DNA of 64,000 nucleotides, taken from contig CATKHK010000006.1 of NCBI GenBank assembly GCA_949751835.1, positions 496,001-560,000 on the forward strand. Direction: 5' to 3'. The notes under the pieces are model-generated. The model was not told the origin of the DNA. It saw only the letters and a list, made by a program, of their open reading frames with translations, and did not search any database. Every line of letters starts with the position of its first letter. Position 1 is the stretch's first letter. This document shows positions 52,581-63,047 of this stretch, piece after piece. A program made the position numbers and the translations under genes. This DNA is from Blepharisma japonicum. Taxonomy: Eukaryota > Ciliophora > Heterotrichea > Heterotrichida > Blepharismidae.

Positions 52581-54899
52581 ATGTTGAGCATAATCCCAAA
52601 AAGAGCTGAGAGCACCAAAATCTACAAGAACGTTGAGAAATACATCAGAAAACATTACGATAAAGCTACATTAGAAAGAGTTGGCCCTTTCATTATGGAT
52701 GCTGAGCAGACAAGAGAACGCTTTATCCAAGCAGGCAGCCCTAGTGGTGATCAAATTCCTCAATACCTTCAATCGCTTTCAGTATATTACAGATACGTTA
52801 AAGCCTTAGAAAACCGTTTACCTCTATCCTCGACCAACATAAAGTTCACCTGGCTTGACTCCTTAACCAAAAGAAAAATGCAAGACTCCAATTTCTTGAT
52901 CGAAAAAATAGGCATTTTATACAACATTGGTGCTGCATACAGCAAGCAAGGTGCCGATATCAACTTAAGCTCTGCAGACGGCCATAAGCTTGCCTTAAAC
53001 TACTTCCAAGTTGCAGCAGGGTGCTTTAACGAGGTGAGAAAATTAGCTATCGAAGTAAGGCAGTCAGCCACTATTGATATTTCTCCAGAACACTTGACTT
53101 TTGCTACTTATATTTTATTAGCTCAAGCCTACTTTTGTATGTATGACAAACTAGATAAAGCTACAGCAAATAAGCTGAACCTTGCCAAACTAAGCCATAC
53201 GATTTCGAAAAATTATGGCCAAGCTTATGAGCTAGCAGTGTCAGAAGGACTTTGTAGACATATAGGGGAAGAAATGAAAAATATACTGAAGTTCCAACAG
53301 CTGAGTTTTGCGGCGGCTTCTAAGTATTGGATGTCGTTTATTGATAGAGAAGAAGGATCAAAGCTCGGCAGAGGGTTTGGAAAAGGGGTTAGTAGACTTA
53401 GAGCAGGCTTTGAGCTTATTCAAAGAGCAATGCAGACTAAAAATATAAGGGGACCTTACTTGGAGTCTGGCAGAACTTTACTTAATCAGCTGAAAACAGA
53501 AAAAGAGCATGCAGAAGCAGAAAACTTAAGCGTGTATATGGACAGCATCCCTGAAGTTAAAACTTTGCAAGACCCAGAAGAGCTTACTATGATAGCTCCT
53601 AAATTCCCTCCAATGGTAGATATAGTTTCTCCAATCAATAATGAGCAAGTTTTACAAGCCTTAATTCCTCCAGCAATTTTAGCACTTTCTACAGAATATA
53701 AAGAGTTATTGCACAATATGATTTTAGAAGAATCAGATAAAGTAGCTACCGCTACTAGAAATGCAACTCAAGCTCTAGAGTCAATGAACTTGCCTCATAA
53801 ATTAGATGCAATTACTGTAGACAATGGACTTCCAGATTCTGTATGGAAAAAAGTCCAGCAAGCACAAAGTTATGGTGGTTTTGCACATATTGAAAATGGG
53901 ATCAATAGTCTAAGACAGCTTAGCGAAAATAGTCAAAAATTTATCGCAGAACTGGAAAGTATGGTTATTAGAGAAGATGAGGAAGATAGAAGCCTCAGAC
54001 AAATGTATGGAAGTCAATGGGGTAGAGCCCATAGTGCCGCAGTTAATACTCATCTGACCAGTGATTTAGAAAAATATAAAGCAAAACTTATGCAAGCAAT
54101 AAATCTCGATAGGACTAATTACCAGATTTTAGAAACTAATAATGAAGCTTTACAGCTTTTGAAGAAATCTAAAGCTGAGCTTGACCAAATGATGCCTCCA
54201 GTCGAAAATATAGGCCAAGAGCAAAGTCCTGTAGTCCAAGCTTTGAAAGGAGCTTTAGCAACAGTTGACCAAACTGAAAAGTCACTTCAAGACCAAATGG
54301 CTTCACTTACATCTCAAGCAGATCAAGACAATATTATTGAACATCTAATGGTAATTGAAGAAACCAAAACACCTAAAGAACCTATTTTCCAGCAGGAAAT
54401 TTCGAAATTCAGCCCTCAAAGAGAAGGGTTATTAAATACAGCTAATCAGCTGAGACAGACTATTGATGCGGTAGCTAGCGCAAACTCAGCTTTTGATAGA
54501 GAAAGAGGAAGCTACCAAAGTAATCCAGTAAGAGTGCAATTATTGCAAAATTTAGAAACTGCTGTCAAAATTTATAATGAGCTTTCAGCAAATATGGCAC
54601 AAGGACACCAGTTTTATACGAATCTTTCGCAGCATTTGAGCGTTCTGCAGCAGAAAGTTTCGGATTTCGTCTATTCGAGAAATATCGAGAAAAATGATTT
54701 GTTTGGAAAATTAAGCCAATCTGGATTCCAAGGAGGAGCTCAAAGCCAGTATCGTCCTTCTTATGGGCAGCAGTCAAATCCTTATCCTTCACCACAGTCA
54801 AATCCTTATCAAAATCCTTATCCTTCAGCACAGTCAGGATATCCGCAGTATCCACCCCCTCCTCCAGGAGCATACTACCCTCCTCATCCAGGAAAATAA
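52581..54899 (+). CDS. ALIX/Bro1 ESCRT-associated protein
   Basis: 772 residues from ATG 52581 (MLSIIPKRAES). The BRO1 domain (~1-355) includes FTWLDSLTKRKMQDSNFLIE, KIGILYNIGAAYSKQG and YFQVAAGCFNEVRKL. The ALIX V domain follows (~375-700) with FPPMVDIVSPINNEQVLQAL and PPVENIGQEQS. The tail is Pro/Tyr/Gln-rich with repeats of SNPYPSPQ type. ALIX binds ESCRT-III and YPXL-type ligands and acts in endosome budding and membrane repair. No intron or TGA codon. Confidence 0.9.
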   Translation: MLSIIPKRAESTKIYKNVEKYIRKHYDKATLERVGPFIMDAEQTRERFIQAGSPSGDQIPQYLQSLSVYYRYVKALENRLPLSSTNIKFTWLDSLTKRKMQDSNFLIEKIGILYNIGAAYSKQGADINLSSADGHKLALNYFQVAAGCFNEVRKLAIEVRQSATIDISPEHLTFATYILLAQAYFCMYDKLDKATANKLNLAKLSHTISKNYGQAYELAVSEGLCRHIGEEMKNILKFQQLSFAAASKYWMSFIDREEGSKLGRGFGKGVSRLRAGFELIQRAMQTKNIRGPYLESGRTLLNQLKTEKEHAEAENLSVYMDSIPEVKTLQDPEELTMIAPKFPPMVDIVSPINNEQVLQALIPPAILALSTEYKELLHNMILEESDKVATATRNATQALESMNLPHKLDAITVDNGLPDSVWKKVQQAQSYGGFAHIENGINSLRQLSENSQKFIAELESMVIREDEEDRSLRQMYGSQWGRAHSAAVNTHLTSDLEKYKAKLMQAINLDRTNYQILETNNEALQLLKKSKAELDQMMPPVENIGQEQSPVVQALKGALATVDQTEKSLQDQMASLTSQADQDNIIEHLMVIEETKTPKEPIFQQEISKFSPQREGLLNTANQLRQTIDAVASANSAFDRERGSYQSNPVRVQLLQNLETAVKIYNELSANMAQGHQFYTNLSQHLSVLQQKVSDFVYSRNIEKNDLFGKLSQSGFQGGAQSQYRPSYGQQSNPYPSPQSNPYQNPYPSAQSGYPQYPPPPPGAYYPPHPGK

Positions 54900-54940
54900 A
54901 TAACCAATTATTAGTTGAAATTTAAAAATATACAGTTAAA

Positions 54941-56836
54941 TTATTCTCTTCGAAAATGCTGAATTGGTACTTTGGCAGATATTTTTCTTCTATAAAACAC
55001 CTTAGGAGGTGAAGGCTCATAAGACTGTTTAGAAGTTGATGCGCTTCTTATGTAAGGAGAAAAGTCAAAATACTTAGGAGTGACAAATGAGCCATTATTC
55101 ATCGCTTGAGGATCAACTGATTTAAATTGATTTTGAGGCAGTCTTAAAGGCTGATAATGCATTGCGAGTTCTTCTTTTCTGCATTTTTCTCGATTTAATT
55201 TATCTTTGAGCATATCATTTAAGTGGGTTACAAGATATGCTTTGTCTCGGTTAATATAGGTTCAAGAAACACCATTATCTTCAATATTAGCGATTTGTCC
55301 ATTTCTATCAATGCATTCAACTGAATGCTTTTCCGCTACCTGGCTTGGATTTCAGTCAACCTGTGGGGTATTTGATTCTTCTTTTTCTTGATTTGCAATA
55401 TTAACGTTTCTGGATACGTTTGATTTAGCGGAATCTCTTGGCCTTGGTATAATTTTTGCAAGCGGTTTTTTTACATTTGTGACTATATTCTGCTTAGCTG
55501 GATCTTCTTTTTTGGTTCTATCAATATTGGCACCAGTCCAATCCGCTCAAATATCTCCAGCCACTTTTAAGTATTTTTCATATTTTTCTTTATTATCTGA
55601 AGAATACGCCTTTGTAAACCCTCCTAAATGGTTGTTTTCTCATTTATTTCTTTTTTCCTGTGCAAGTCTTGCAATTTCAGCTCTTTCTTCTTTTGTTTCT
55701 TTAAAGTTTTTGCCTGAAAGTGCTCGTTTTTGAATTTCAAGCTTTTTATTCAAAAAGTAATTTTTCCGATCCCTGGCTCTTACACAGACCATTATCATGG
55801 TCTCTTTCAGGACTCTTTTTTTTATTTTCCAATCCAGAGGAGAATCTGTTGCAAAGGAAGGGGCATGGTTTACTTCTAGAAGCCAAGGTTTTAAACTACT
55901 ATCAATTATGATATCAAATCCTAGAAGTTCAAAGCACATATTGTTTCCAGCATCTTCTGGCTGGCATGATTTGTAGACGTGAGCGAGAGATGGCTGAACT
56001 GCGCATAGTGTTTTTACAATGATTTCTTCAATTTGAGTTTGTAAAGTATCAACATCATAATTCATGCTTCTTAATAAATCATAAGTAGACTTAAGGCTTC
56101 GCTTATGCCCAGATCCATCATCTTCTGGGTCATCATTATATACAAAATTTGGATTATTTTTATTGATCGCATAATTTGTAAGATGCATACACATTTCTTT
56201 ATAATTCTGGAAATTCGGAGGAGAATACTCCTCAGTTGCCAGCCTTGTGAGACCATCTTCATGAATATAAATCCTCAAGGGATTACACCCAGTCACTAAT
56301 ACATAAATCCTCAAGTCAAACTTCAACCCTTCAATTAAAAAAGGATCCATAAGATATTCTTGTGCTACATATCGTTCAGTTGAGCTTACATCTTCAGGCC
56401 TTCTCGCTAAAAAAATTCCTCTCCCCTGACTAGAAGCTTCTGGTTTTATAATAAAAATTTTTTTCTTGTTGAATTGTGATTTAAAGTCAGGATAGTCTCC
56501 GGGGAGTACTCAGGTTTTAGGATAAAATGAATAGTCATCTGGGAGCAGTTTTTGCATTCTGTTTAAGTTTCATGCTAAATAGTTCTTTTTGTGAATTGCG
56601 TGCATGCCAGGAAAGTGGTTGATTCTTTGATACGATTTCATTTTGCTGAGCTTTTCTGGGGTGATTCCTAAGTCACATCATGTGATATCCCATTCTTCAT
56701 CATTTTCTTCAAAACTTAGCTTCCAGCCCATAGATTTTGAAGCAACATGCTTGACTACGTCATATTCAGTTTCTGCTACATTGCAAATGATAATTGGTTT
56801 TTTACGGGGTTGTGTAGGAATTGGGTTGATTTCCAT
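54941..56836 (-). CDS. tubulin tyrosine ligase-like glutamylase (TTLL6/13 type)
   Basis: 631 residues from ATG 56836, about seven TGA-coded Trp and no intron. The ATP-grasp core has FPGMHAIHKKNY, IFIIKPEASSQGRGIFLARR, AQEYLMDPFLIEGLKFDLRI, YVLVTGCNPLRIYIHEDGL and FELLGFDIIIDSSLKPWLLE ending in VNHAPSF. CMHLTNYAINK is typical of TTLL4/6/13 polyglutamylases. A basic helix (microtubule-binding type) follows, then a disordered tail. It adds glutamate chains to tubulin in cilia and cortical fibres. Confidence 0.92.
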
Positions 56837-56948
56837 GATATTAATTAAGATTTAACGCTCTTATATGGCAATAGTTAAATGCCTGAATAACTGATGAAGC
56901 GTTCTGCGTTTATAATTAATATTAAATGAAAGATATTACGATCCTCTA

Positions 56949-57788
56949 TTAACTATTAAAGGTTACTTCATCATCTAAGAACTCAATTCCTTTTTCTGCA
57001 TCGCGTTGTCTATGAATATTCATTAAATCTTCTGCTTGGATAATATTAGTCCATCCTCCTGCATGGACATGATAAATTCTTACAACTCCACCACTCATCG
57101 CATCTCTATGCCCAGCATGATAAATAGCTCTTCTCCCTAGCTCTACTGCTTCATCTAATGTCATATCCCATCTCAAATGTGAATCAAGCACCCCGTATGC
57201 AAAAATAGACCCTGATCCAACTGAAAATCTGTTTCCTTTTAAGCACATACCATCATTGTCTACAAAATAAAGTCCAGGTCCTTTATGGTCCCACCCTGCA
57301 ATCATTGTGCCTACACTCAGTCCATATCCTCTATATTGTCCAAGCATTTGCGATAAAATTTGTGCAGCTCCACCTACAGGAGGCCTTTCTCCATTCTTTA
57401 GCTCATAAAGCTTACAAACTCTTGCAAGATTATTTTCCCAATAATAGCAATCTGCTGCACCTCCTGCCATAGTTCCAAGGAGATATTCGTTGATTTCAAT
57501 GACTTTTTTGACCTTTTGAGAGCCGATGAAGCTTCCCATTGTAGCACGAGCGTCAACTGCTACTAAAATGCCACCTTGGAATACAAATGCTAATGTTGTT
57601 GTTCCTTTTGCAAATTTAAAGAGCTTCTTAGCGTCTTCCGAGTCTTTGCCAGAGAATTCGCGGATTGGTGGGACTTCTTGATTGAGAAGAGTGTTGAATT
57701 CTTCCATTGGGTCTTGCTTTGGCTTAAAGTAGCTAGGTAAGCCAAACTCAGGGTCATCCAGGAATGAAAAGTCTATATCAGCTGCCAT
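56949..57788 (-). CDS. PSMB5: proteasome subunit beta type-5
   Basis: 279 residues from ATG 57788 (MAADIDFSF). A ~60-residue propeptide ends with KFAKG before TTTLAFVFQGG, the catalytic Thr1 site; Lys33 (AVDARATMG then VKKVIEIN) and the substrate pocket are kept. GSGSIFAYGVLDSHLRWDMT is the beta5 mark. It is the chymotrypsin-like subunit of the 20S core. No intron or TGA codon. Confidence 0.95.
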   Translation of the reverse strand: MAADIDFSFLDDPEFGLPSYFKPKQDPMEEFNTLLNQEVPPIREFSGKDSEDAKKLFKFAKGTTTLAFVFQGGILVAVDARATMGSFIGSQKVKKVIEINEYLLGTMAGGAADCYYWENNLARVCKLYELKNGERPPVGGAAQILSQMLGQYRGYGLSVGTMIAGWDHKGPGLYFVDNDGMCLKGNRFSVGSGSIFAYGVLDSHLRWDMTLDEAVELGRRAIYHAGHRDAMSGGVVRIYHVHAGGWTNIIQAEDLMNIHRQRDAEKGIEFLDDEVTFNS

Positions 57789-57903
57789 TTTATATAATTC
57801 ATCAAGAAATGCCAACTGAAAAGCTCCAATATCAATTAATTAAATAATTTTAGTTAATTGTGAAACTCATCTCTATCATTTTAGATTTTTTATATTTGTT
57901 CAC

Positions 57904-58170
57904 CTAGATTTTTGTTTTAGTAGGTTCTGTTGCAAGAGTTGCAGAAGAAATTTCACTTATATCGACTTCATCAGCTTCTTCTATTGATGGGCCAGGAGTT
58001 AGCTGGCTTAATTTGTATGGGACAACCGGCCCTTCATAATGGGAGATTCTTAAACTTTCTTTAGGGCTGCTCACAAAATTTGTTTCATCACATATAAGTA
58101 GAAGAGACGGAGCTGGCTATATAATAAATACTGGAGGATCCCTTTGTGAATTGCTACAGCATGCTCCCAT
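57904..58170 (-). CDS. small lipid-anchored protein, unknown
   Basis: 83 residues after removing a 15-nt intron (58117-58131). It begins MGACCSNSQ, a combined myristoylation (Gly2, Ser6) and palmitoylation (Cys4, Cys5) signal much like the CDPK start. The rest is acidic and Ser/Pro/Thr-rich (RISHYEGPVVPYKLSQLTPG), ending in TAG 57904-57906. No domain is recognised. It lies between beta5 and glyoxalase II on the same strand. Confidence 0.75.
58117..58131 (-). other. 15-nt intron in the small lipid-anchored protein gene
   Basis: On the minus strand gtatttattatatag, ending in in-frame TAG; its removal opens the whole 83-codon frame. Confidence 0.85.
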
Positions 58171-58245
58171 GTTGAAAGAATTATTATAATTTTTGAAAAT
58201 TTCTTATTTTTAGTAATATTGATTGGCAAATAAAATTTTATATTA

Positions 58246-59223
58246 TTACTGAGCTTCTGGGTGGACTTTAAGCTCTATGTATCTATATTCGTTTCTTTTT
58301 CTCATTCTTAACTCTTGAAGCTTGCTTATTGCTTCTAAATAGTGCCTAACTCCAAGAAGCACATAGAATGAGGTATCATAAATCCTTAAAAATGGGTTAT
58401 AGCTCTTTTCTTCTTTAAGTGTGCTTGGAATTGTTACCATGTATCTTGCCCTTCTTTTAACGACTCAGGAAATTTTGTTATCAAGTAGCCTGTTATTAGG
58501 CTGCAAATATTTTGCGAATTTTAAAGTCGTGTCTGCATATTCATGCCCCGGGAACATATAAGTATCGTCAGGAAGTCCCAAAATCTTGCTGATACTGCTG
58601 CATGCCATTCTATAGTCTCCTTCAAAAAAAGCGCCCATTCCTCCTACAAATAAAGTATCTCCTGTAAAAAGTATTGAAGAAGTCCTCTCTGGCTCGATAA
58701 AAAAGCATGAAGATCCTTTAGTATGGACTGGGGTGTAAATTAATTTAATTTGCGTCGAGCCTAAAGCTATCATTTCTCCGTCAGCCAAAGGGGTTGTGAT
58801 TTCAAAAGCTGTTTCTTCTTTAGAAGCACAGGATTTTAAATTTGGGTAATAATCTTTGAGCTTTTTGAGCCCAGCAGAATGATCTCAATGCTTGTGAGTC
58901 AAAAGTGCTAAAGAAATAGGAGTTTTAAAAAAGTTTTCTGCAATGGAAATGAGATAATCAGGATCTCCAGGGTCCACGACTGCAAGCTGTCCAGTTGCAG
59001 CATCTTGTATAAAATAAGAAAAATTAGTGCGGCCTAAGGGTACGATTTTGATTTTTACAGAATAAAAATCAATGATTTCTTTGTCTACTCGTGAGTGGTC
59101 TAGTCCAAGGCCGCTGCGTAGTCTTCTTTCATGTCTGTTTCTTATCATGCAGTTGTGGAACCATCTTCCAAGTCTGCTGTTATAGACTCCATAGAGACAC
59201 ATGAATATGCACCTAATTGACAT
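58246..59223 (-). CDS. HAGH: glyoxalase II (hydroxyacylglutathione hydrolase)
   Basis: 325 residues with two TGA-coded Trp. Metallo-beta-lactamase fold: VDPGD, the metal motif THKHWDH (its Trp is TGA), TPVHTKGSSCFFI, LFTGDTLFVGGMGAFFEGD and FPGHEYADTTLKFA. The C-terminal helical part has NPFLRI, the glutathione-site motif of the family. It splits S-lactoylglutathione into lactate and glutathione. The first ~50 residues are basic (RRLRSGLGL) and could be a mitochondrial leader. Confidence 0.93.
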
Positions 59224-59500
59224 TTTAAAAACTGTTTAATTACTTAAAAAATCGCAATTTCTGAAATAAAATCAGCTATTAATATATATAATAAATATTA
59301 AATTCTTATCAGTTTCTCTAAAATGCTAAAAAATATTTAGATTAATAAATGTATAAATTCTGTTTACTCTACCAAGGTTAATCCTAGCAAAACCTCTTTG
59401 CCTATACATATCAAATAAAATAAAATTATTTTATTCAAAAAATAGTTTTTTAAATTCCTTATTTTATTGCTTATTAAGTAAGTAGTCCACTAATAATTTA

Positions 59501-60991
59501 ATGGAAGACCGATCTTATTCTTGGCTTTTAAATCTCCTTTCATCAAAAGTAAATTCCTTAAACCTGCTTGACACTTACACTATTTGTGATCAAAAACCCT
59601 CATTCTTTTACACAAAAATAAAAGGGAAAACTCTTTCAAAAACTCAGCAAAGTTCAAATTTACGGGATCTTCTGCTTGAAATTTATAAAAATTATACATG
59701 AAAGCAAAAGATCAAGGATTCAGGGTCTCTAATTTGCTATTTTATCCACCAAAAAGAAAGAAGAAGGATTTTCGAGTCAGATCTCAGAGAGATTTTATCA
59801 GTGCCTTGGATTTCTAATTTAACTTATGTCCAAATGGCAAGGCCTAATGCCGAAATGTATGAAGTCATTTATAATTTGAGGATGACCTATACTTCTAAAG
59901 GCTATGTCACAAAATTTTCGAGGGTTATTGACAATCTTGATGTGGCTGCTACCAACTGTTATCAAGTTTATGACCAAATTTGTGATTCAGCTTTAACGTT
60001 AATGATACTAATAGAAGAAATGGAAACCAAACGTGTGATGATTCTTGATGTAGACTTTATTGAAGATATGGATAAGAATATATGGATTTGCTTTACTAGA
60101 GAAATAAAAATTGCAGTGCCAGAGCTGTGCCTGCAAGTAAAAATAGATGAGCCTACTGATCTTAATGATATTCCTGTAATGAATTATGCTGAAGAAAAGC
60201 TTAGCAAACTTGTTAATGGAGAAGCTTGGACAAAAAAGCAAACCAAAATTTCAAAAAGAATGAAGGAGTTGAAGTATGTAGTACAAAGAGGGCATATTAG
60301 AAATAAAGATAGTATATTGAGTAGTCCTATTAAGATTTTGAGACCAAGTGAACTTAAGCTTATTGAAAGTAATAGCGAGAAAGAATTACTAAATGGAAAT
60401 GGAAAGGAATTAACCGATAAACAATTTAATTCAGCTAGCCCTCTTAATCGAGATTCACTTAATTTTGAGTCTGCTTTTGAAGGAAGGAAAAAAGAGATAT
60501 TATATAAAGAAATCCAAAAATGGCCTGAAATGAGATCTATGCTTCGGAAAGCTGGATATATAAATATATTGCAAGACATAAATAGATGCTCTCTGAGATA
60601 TGCATTAGGGAAAAATAATACCCCAAGAGATTTAAATGATGAAATAAAACAGAAAAAGAAACGTCATCGCCCAAAATCAAGTAGGCTAAGAATTCATTTG
60701 CCTAATAATGGATCTAAGACTACGAGAAACCCTGAAATCAGAAGCCCAGCCACTGAGCTGCAAAGTCCTACTCAAGATAGCTGAAGAAAAACTTTTCATA
60801 TAAAATCAGCACTTAATATAAAATCCAAAATAAATAAGAAAAAGTTCAAGTTTGTCAGCAATCCTGGGAGTGCCACTTTTACTCCGAGAAACATATCAGC
60901 GATTGGTGTAGAACTCGGGTCTTGCTCATATCTTGCTAATAGTGTATATACGAGTCCAGTACAATTTAAAGTAGATGACAATAGTAATTAA
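59501..60991 (+). CDS. hypothetical protein, ordered N-terminal half
   Basis: 496 residues with two TGA-coded Trp (59699-59701, 60782-60784). The N-terminal ~220 residues look folded and alpha/beta (IYNLRMTYTSKGYVTKFSRV, ALTLMILIEEMETKRVMIL, DMDKNIWICFTREIKI); the rest is basic and disordered (KKKRHRPKSSRLRIHLP, NPGSATFTPRNISAIG). No family is recognised. Similar two-part proteins are common among ciliate cytoskeletal proteins. Confidence 0.75.
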
Positions 60992-61125
60992 CTTTAAAAA
61001 TATAATAAATTCAACAGAGCCTAATTATAGTTCAAATTCGCCCTTTAAATTTATTTTAGCTTTCAACTATTTATTAAAAGTTTAAATAATTGCCATTTCA
61101 AGCTTTTAATGTATCATTCTTAAAA

Positions 61126-61698
61126 CTAAAGCTTTATAGGCTTGACAGGATTTCCGGCTAATTTTGGAGTCGATCTAGAAGAAGATTTTTTCCTTGGTTT
61201 AATATTATAAGAATCATGTAACACTCTAGCATTTCAATTTGCTGAATATGGAGATCTGTTTCTTCTTGCATTTAACGGACTTAATTTCCTCCGACTTCTA
61301 GATTTGCTTAATTCATCATAAAACACATAATATCTTGTGTCATTTTCGTCTGCTTCAATTTCAGTAGGTATAAATCTATAAGATTTTGTATTTGCTCCTT
61401 TCATGGCGTGATCTCTTTTCAAAAGAGATTTATTGCTTTTAGATCTCAGAGAAATGGCTCGAGCAGTTTTTAGCCTGGTTGTTGGCCTTATCATAGTGTC
61501 TACGATAGAAAATGGGTCATAAAGCTGAATTCCTACATTAGCTATATTAAGACTTGTTTCTGCTAGTGTACATGATAAACGGGGTTTCAAATAGCTGTTA
61601 AGGATTTTCGCTTGGGATAAAATTCGAGAGCTAGTTAATAAATTTATTTCTGATTCAATCCTTTGAGGTGTACTCAGCTCTAAGGCATTTTGTGTCAT
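61126..61698 (-). CDS. hypothetical basic protein
   Basis: 190 residues from ATG 61698 to TAG 61126-61128, with one TGA-coded Trp at 61234-61236. It has an ordered-looking part (LLTSSRILSQAKILNSYLK, ANVGIQLYDPFSIVDTMIR) and a basic Ser/Arg tail (SKSRSRRKLSPLNARRNRS, RKKSSSRSTPK). No domain is recognised. Confidence 0.65.
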
Positions 61699-61813
61699 AA
61701 TTACTTGTATTAATATGTTAAAAACAGTTAAAGATACATTCTCAATATTCAATTTTAAAATACCTATTTTTATACAAGCACAATTGGGATTTAATTTTTC
61801 TCTTGATTTTTAG

Positions 61814-61954
61814 GGAAAAAATGAGGTTTTTCTTGAAAATGACAGAGCTTTTGCAGAGGATATAAAGCATATACAATAAATTATTCAAACTATTTCAAAT
61901 TATGGGGCAGCTGCGAACATAAAGAAAGCTAAAAATGAAGCTCAAGGTCTATAG
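61814..61954 (+). pseudogene. short coding-like relic with an internal TAA
   Basis: In one frame GGA 61814 to TAG 61952-61954 reads GKNEVFLENDRAFAEDIKHI, then TAA at 61877-61879, then IIQTISNYGAAANIKKAKNE. Both halves look like one helical protein. No start codon and no intron at the TAA are seen. It may be a gene remnant or chance. Confidence 0.3.
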
Positions 61955-62059
61955 GGGGTATAATTTTTTATTATAAACAAATCTTTTCGATGACGAATTA
62001 TCATCAATTACAATTACCGAAAAATAAGCTAAGCTTGAATGGATTCAATTTAGATATTT

Positions 62060-62749
62060 CTAATTAATTAAATAATCAAACTCCTTTTGCTGCTTTAAAT
62101 TCTGAGCAGTAATTTTTTCTATTTCAGTTTCTAGGTTGCTTTCATACCCCGCTGCAGCCGTCTCAAAGCTTTCATTAATTTCCTTAATCATCTCTTCTCC
62201 TCTGACTATTGTTTCATCACTTTCACTTACTTTTTGGTTTCAATGGTTAATAAGATTTTCAAAAGGTTTTTTTGTTTTTATCGAGTTTATTTTCGTTTTG
62301 ATATCATTTTCATGTGTTTCAGTAAGCTTATTCACCTCATCAAGCTCAAAATCTCGTGAAGAAAGTGGGTTTATTAAATATTTGTTAGTTCTTTCTATAA
62401 GTAATGATTTCATTTCTCTTAAAACGCTGGCTCTTGATTGGGCCATCATTTTATAATCTGAGATCTTTCTCAGTAACTCTTTGGTTAGTTCATGCAGCTG
62501 TTTATTCATTGAATCTTGAAGCTTCAGGAGCTTTACGCTTGATTCTGTCCTCTCTATTTTGAGCTTGTGGAGATTTGTGGTTAACTCATGAATAGTTTTG
62601 CTGTGGGCCATAGAATCCTCAAGGATTCTTCGTCTTAAGCTTTCGATATTAGTAAGGAGGTCATCAACTATAAATTCGATCTTCCCAGATACATTTTTGA
62701 GGCTTGTGACTCTTTCTTTGCGTGCACTTTGAGACTCGCTTAAATCCAT
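62060..62749 (-). CDS. coiled-coil protein, possibly SF-assemblin-like
   Basis: 229 residues from ATG 62749 to TAG 62060-62062, with one TGA-coded Trp at 62240-62242. After a short Ser-rich head (MDLSESQSARKERVTSLKNV) the whole chain is helical with Arg spaced through it (LRRRILEDSMAHSKTIHEL, LRKISDYKMMAQSRASVLRE). The head plus rod plan and length recall SF-assemblin/giardin fibre proteins, but this is a weak visual likeness. Confidence 0.7.
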
Positions 62750-63047
62750 AATTTGAAATGAAAGTAAATTAATATAATGATTTCTGGGTAAATGCAATTA
62801 AAATAATTTTTTGGCAATTTTTGGTTTTAGGTATGAATTTAAGTAAGAAATATTTAAAAATAATTATAGGCTTGTAGCGACTGTCCTTATCTTATAGAGA
62901 TTTTTCATTATAGGAAAGCAAAAATAATACTGCAAGATTTATTCTTAAATACTTGAAATCCAGAAATTAGTTTAAAAAACTTTTTAAGGTATTTTGAAAT
63001 CAAATTTAGTTAAATAATATCAATTTAATGCCTATTGAAAATGAAAT

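Noticed and set aside
62060-62749. Firm assignment as SF-assemblin
   Set aside because: Only general rod-like features match; no diagnostic motif could be confirmed by eye.
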